From positions 1-31,545 of IMG/VR virus record IMGVR_UViG_3300031952_000093: DNA of 31,545 nt. One strand, 5' to 3'. The notes beneath the pieces are model-generated. The model had not been told where the DNA came from, ran no database searches, and saw nothing but the letters and a program-made list of their open reading frames with translations. This document shows positions 29,787 to 31,545 of the stretch, piece by piece; position 1 is the first letter of the stretch; each line of letters starts with the position of its first letter. The position numbers were made by a program, and so were the translations under genes. This DNA is from a virus.

Positions 29787-31520
29787 TCCAATTGTGGGTT
29801 GTGTCGATTTTCCCATGAGCCATATTTCCGCGCTGACAATTGAATCGAGCAAGTCATACTCATGTTTTTTCCCCGCATTAGTATTAAGGGAAAATTCCCT
29901 TACCTCTTTATTGAATCGATCATAGGCTTGCGCGGCCTCATTAACGAAAAAGGTAAAATCCATCCCAGGAACCCCCATCATTGTTGTCATGCCGTCCCGG
30001 ATCCTTTGTAACTTATCTTTGGTATTTGATTTAATGGCCGGGGGGGAAAACAAATACATTTTCCCTTGTTTAGTCAATTCCCGTTTCAATTCCCGCGTGA
30101 TTGTTCGGCCATAAGTTTCTTTTTGTGAAAAGTTGCCTTCAACCCCCCAAATGCGGATTTTCCATTTCTCCAATAGTCGAGCTAGGGCCTTCGCGGCATC
30201 GGGCAAGCCCGCGCGGATAACTACCAGGTCCAAGACAAAATAGCAACCTTGATACTTGGCGATCACGGCCATGCATATTCCGTGGCCGGTCTCTCCACCT
30301 GGATCTATCCAAAGGTAGATCGGGATTCGATATTTGAATGCAAAATCAATGAATGAATTTAGGTCATGGAACCTAGGGGTTGGCATGTTGACCATAGGCC
30401 TGATTCGGTCCTTGTCGAAAAAGTTGCCTTTGGGATTGGACGCGATTAATAAATATTCCGAAAAAAAGACATCGGGGCTTTTACCTTTATCGAGCAATTC
30501 CAGGTATTTTTCCATCAGGTCCTCGATGGAATAACGTTCAGGATAGAGAGTCTTGTACAGATCCCGGTTCTTGATCTTGACCGTGAATTTCTTGACCATT
30601 ATCTTATTGCCCTCAAAATCAAACCGGGGCAATCCATCCTCAAGCAAAGGTTTTAACTCGTAAGACCATGAACAATCAACAAGGGGGGGAACATTAGCAT
30701 CCTTAATGGCCGGGAATTGAAATACCTCGAATGTAGGTTTAGTCTTTAACCAAAGATAACCATCATTATCCGCGTCATAACCCTTGATTGTCCCGGTAAC
30801 TAAAATCCTTCCATCAAGGCCCGCGGCCGGGATTAATTTGTTATCCACAATTCGACGGAATTTAGCCATCATGACATCCGAAAGAGGTTCATCTTGAATA
30901 TCATCCAGCATGACTAAATGGGGATGAGTCCCGGTAATGGCGCCCGTTTTGAATGCCGAACAAGTCAACCCCGGCCGCGAACCTTTTGGTTGAAATGAGA
31001 AATATTTTCTTAAGGCCGTGCTTGGTCGATCCTCATCTATCATGTAACCATAAAAATCCAGGATGAGGGGATTACTTTGGAGATTTTGAACAACCGAAAG
31101 CATGTTGGCCATTGCCAAATCTTTATCCCATGCGATATTTAGAACCCCGCGGAATCCATCTTTATGTTCACAGATATTTTCTCCCATGTAACCATTCGTA
31201 ATAAAGGATGATTTGAAATGGTCACGCGGGCATAGGAAAACGGCCTTGCGAATCCCTGAATCGAGGATGCTTCCCCAATGTTTATGACAACGGCCAAGGG
31301 GGCTTGGATTGTAAAAGTTATGCTCGTTTAACCAAAATACTTCATACCACTTGGCATAAGTTATATCCAGGATTGCGGGCCGCGTCCAAATCAGTTTTCC
31401 CATTTGGTCGATCTTCCAAATCTCGCCTTTCCAATGCCGTCCCGTCATCGGAGGCATTTCTTCGGGGATGTCGGGAAGTTTTTTCGGCCGGCCTTTTGGC
31501 ATTGGTTTAGGAATAACCAA
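29775..31520 (-). CDS. terL: Terminase large subunit
   Basis: A 581-aa packaging motor, numbered from TTG 31520. The ATPase has a Walker-A-like CPRDHFKSSF (97-106), Walker B HLVMLDDIQ (201-209, acidic pair 206-207) and the coupling motif VTGT (241-244). The nuclease has WIDPGG (Asp406), VEGN (Glu461) and HEYDLLDSIV near 560. The frame stays open to the right edge of the window, so the true start may be the TTG, the ATG at 31502, or outside; no strong ribosome site is visible. It cuts concatemers and pumps DNA into the prohead through the portal. Confidence 0.92.
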   Translation of the reverse strand: MVIPKPMPKGRPKKLPDIPEEMPPMTGRHWKGEIWKIDQMGKLIWTRPAILDITYAKWYEVFWLNEHNFYNPSPLGRCHKHWGSILDSGIRKAVFLCPRDHFKSSFITNGYMGENICEHKDGFRGVLNIAWDKDLAMANMLSVVQNLQSNPLILDFYGYMIDEDRPSTALRKYFSFQPKGSRPGLTCSAFKTGAITGTHPHLVMLDDIQDEPLSDVMMAKFRRIVDNKLIPAAGLDGRILVTGTIKGYDADNDGYLWLKTKPTFEVFQFPAIKDANVPPLVDCSWSYELKPLLEDGLPRFDFEGNKIMVKKFTVKIKNRDLYKTLYPERYSIEDLMEKYLELLDKGKSPDVFFSEYLLIASNPKGNFFDKDRIRPMVNMPTPRFHDLNSFIDFAFKYRIPIYLWIDPGGETGHGICMAVIAKYQGCYFVLDLVVIRAGLPDAAKALARLLEKWKIRIWGVEGNFSQKETYGRTITRELKRELTKQGKMYLFSPPAIKSNTKDKLQRIRDGMTTMMGVPGMDFTFFVNEAAQAYDRFNKEVREFSLNTNAGKKHEYDLLDSIVSAEIWLMGKSTQPTIGSER

Positions 31521-31545
31521 TTCAGCAAGTGGATCTACTTGCTTA

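Noticed and set aside
1-31545. Integrated provirus or attachment sites
   Set aside because: No integrase, no host flanking genes and no tRNA or matching att-like repeats seen.
1-31545. Terminal direct repeat marking assembly ends
   Set aside because: The first and last bases share no visible exact repeat; joining ends is supported only by reading-frame fit.
1-31545. Bacterial host
   Set aside because: GGTGATC can pair with bacterial 16S too and hairpin terminators exist, but TATA-like boxes, XPF-like and Cas4-like nucleases and many zinc/RHH proteins fit an archaeal host better. Not proven.

Overview
This window looks like a nearly complete genome of a tailed, siphovirus-type virus (Caudoviricetes) infecting an archaeon. 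The virion genes are standard HK97-type head and tail genes: large terminase, portal, protease, major capsid, tail tube, tail chaperones, tape measure and tail hub. The signals around genes are archaeal. Start codons follow GGTGA or GTGATC about 3-7 bases upstream, TATA-like boxes precede operons, and many small zinc-binding and ribbon-helix-helix proteins occur. The DNA-processing set (OB-fold protein, Cas4/RecB-like nuclease, XPF/ERCC4-like nuclease) is also archaeal in flavour. I cannot fix the host lineage from sequence alone. No integrase, DNA polymerase, helicase, tRNA, rRNA, CRISPR array or recognisable cell-wall hydrolase was seen.

Layout. (A) 1-1832, minus strand: small protein, zinc ribbon protein, DNA methyltransferase, and an acidic protein cut by the left edge. 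(B) 2024-8361, plus strand: early or DNA-processing operon with a small RHH regulator, two unknowns, an SSB-like OB protein, a Cas4-like nuclease with an added zinc finger, two tandem RHH proteins, an XPF-like nuclease, a GP88-family protein, a zinc/coiled-coil protein and a SLOG-like protein. (C) 8368-10959, minus strand: a zinc protein, a DUF1937-like protein, a second DPPY methyltransferase, overlapping Cys-rich small proteins and a membrane protein. (D) 11035-12014, plus strand: an AbrB-like regulator and four small proteins, diverging from C through one shared TATA box flanked by a direct repeat. (E) 12100-29344, minus strand: the virion operon. (F) 29573-29764, plus strand: a lone small regulator. 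(G) 29775 to the right edge, minus strand: the large terminase.

Both ends of the window cut minus-strand reading frames. If the two ends are joined, the left-edge gene stops four codons past the junction, just before the large terminase. This fits a circular or circularly permuted genome of about 31.5 kb opened between a putative small-terminase-position gene and the large terminase. Groups A, G and E would then form one long late region. This is an inference.

The best-supported unusual features are: a -1 programmed frameshift on a run of nine A that produces the tail-assembly chaperone fusion (17786-18336); a tandem repeat translated in two frames as the end of one membrane protein and the start of the next (12411-12480); a Cas4-like nuclease with a C-terminal C2H2 finger; a divergent promoter with matching 12-bp repeats on both sides of the TATA box; and a block of lectin-like, fibre-like and membrane proteins inserted between portal and protease. 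Five real small genes fall below usual length cut-offs (2339-2476, 11263-11430, 11615-11770, 24341-24469, and 9145-9300, which is less certain), as does the frameshifted T segment.
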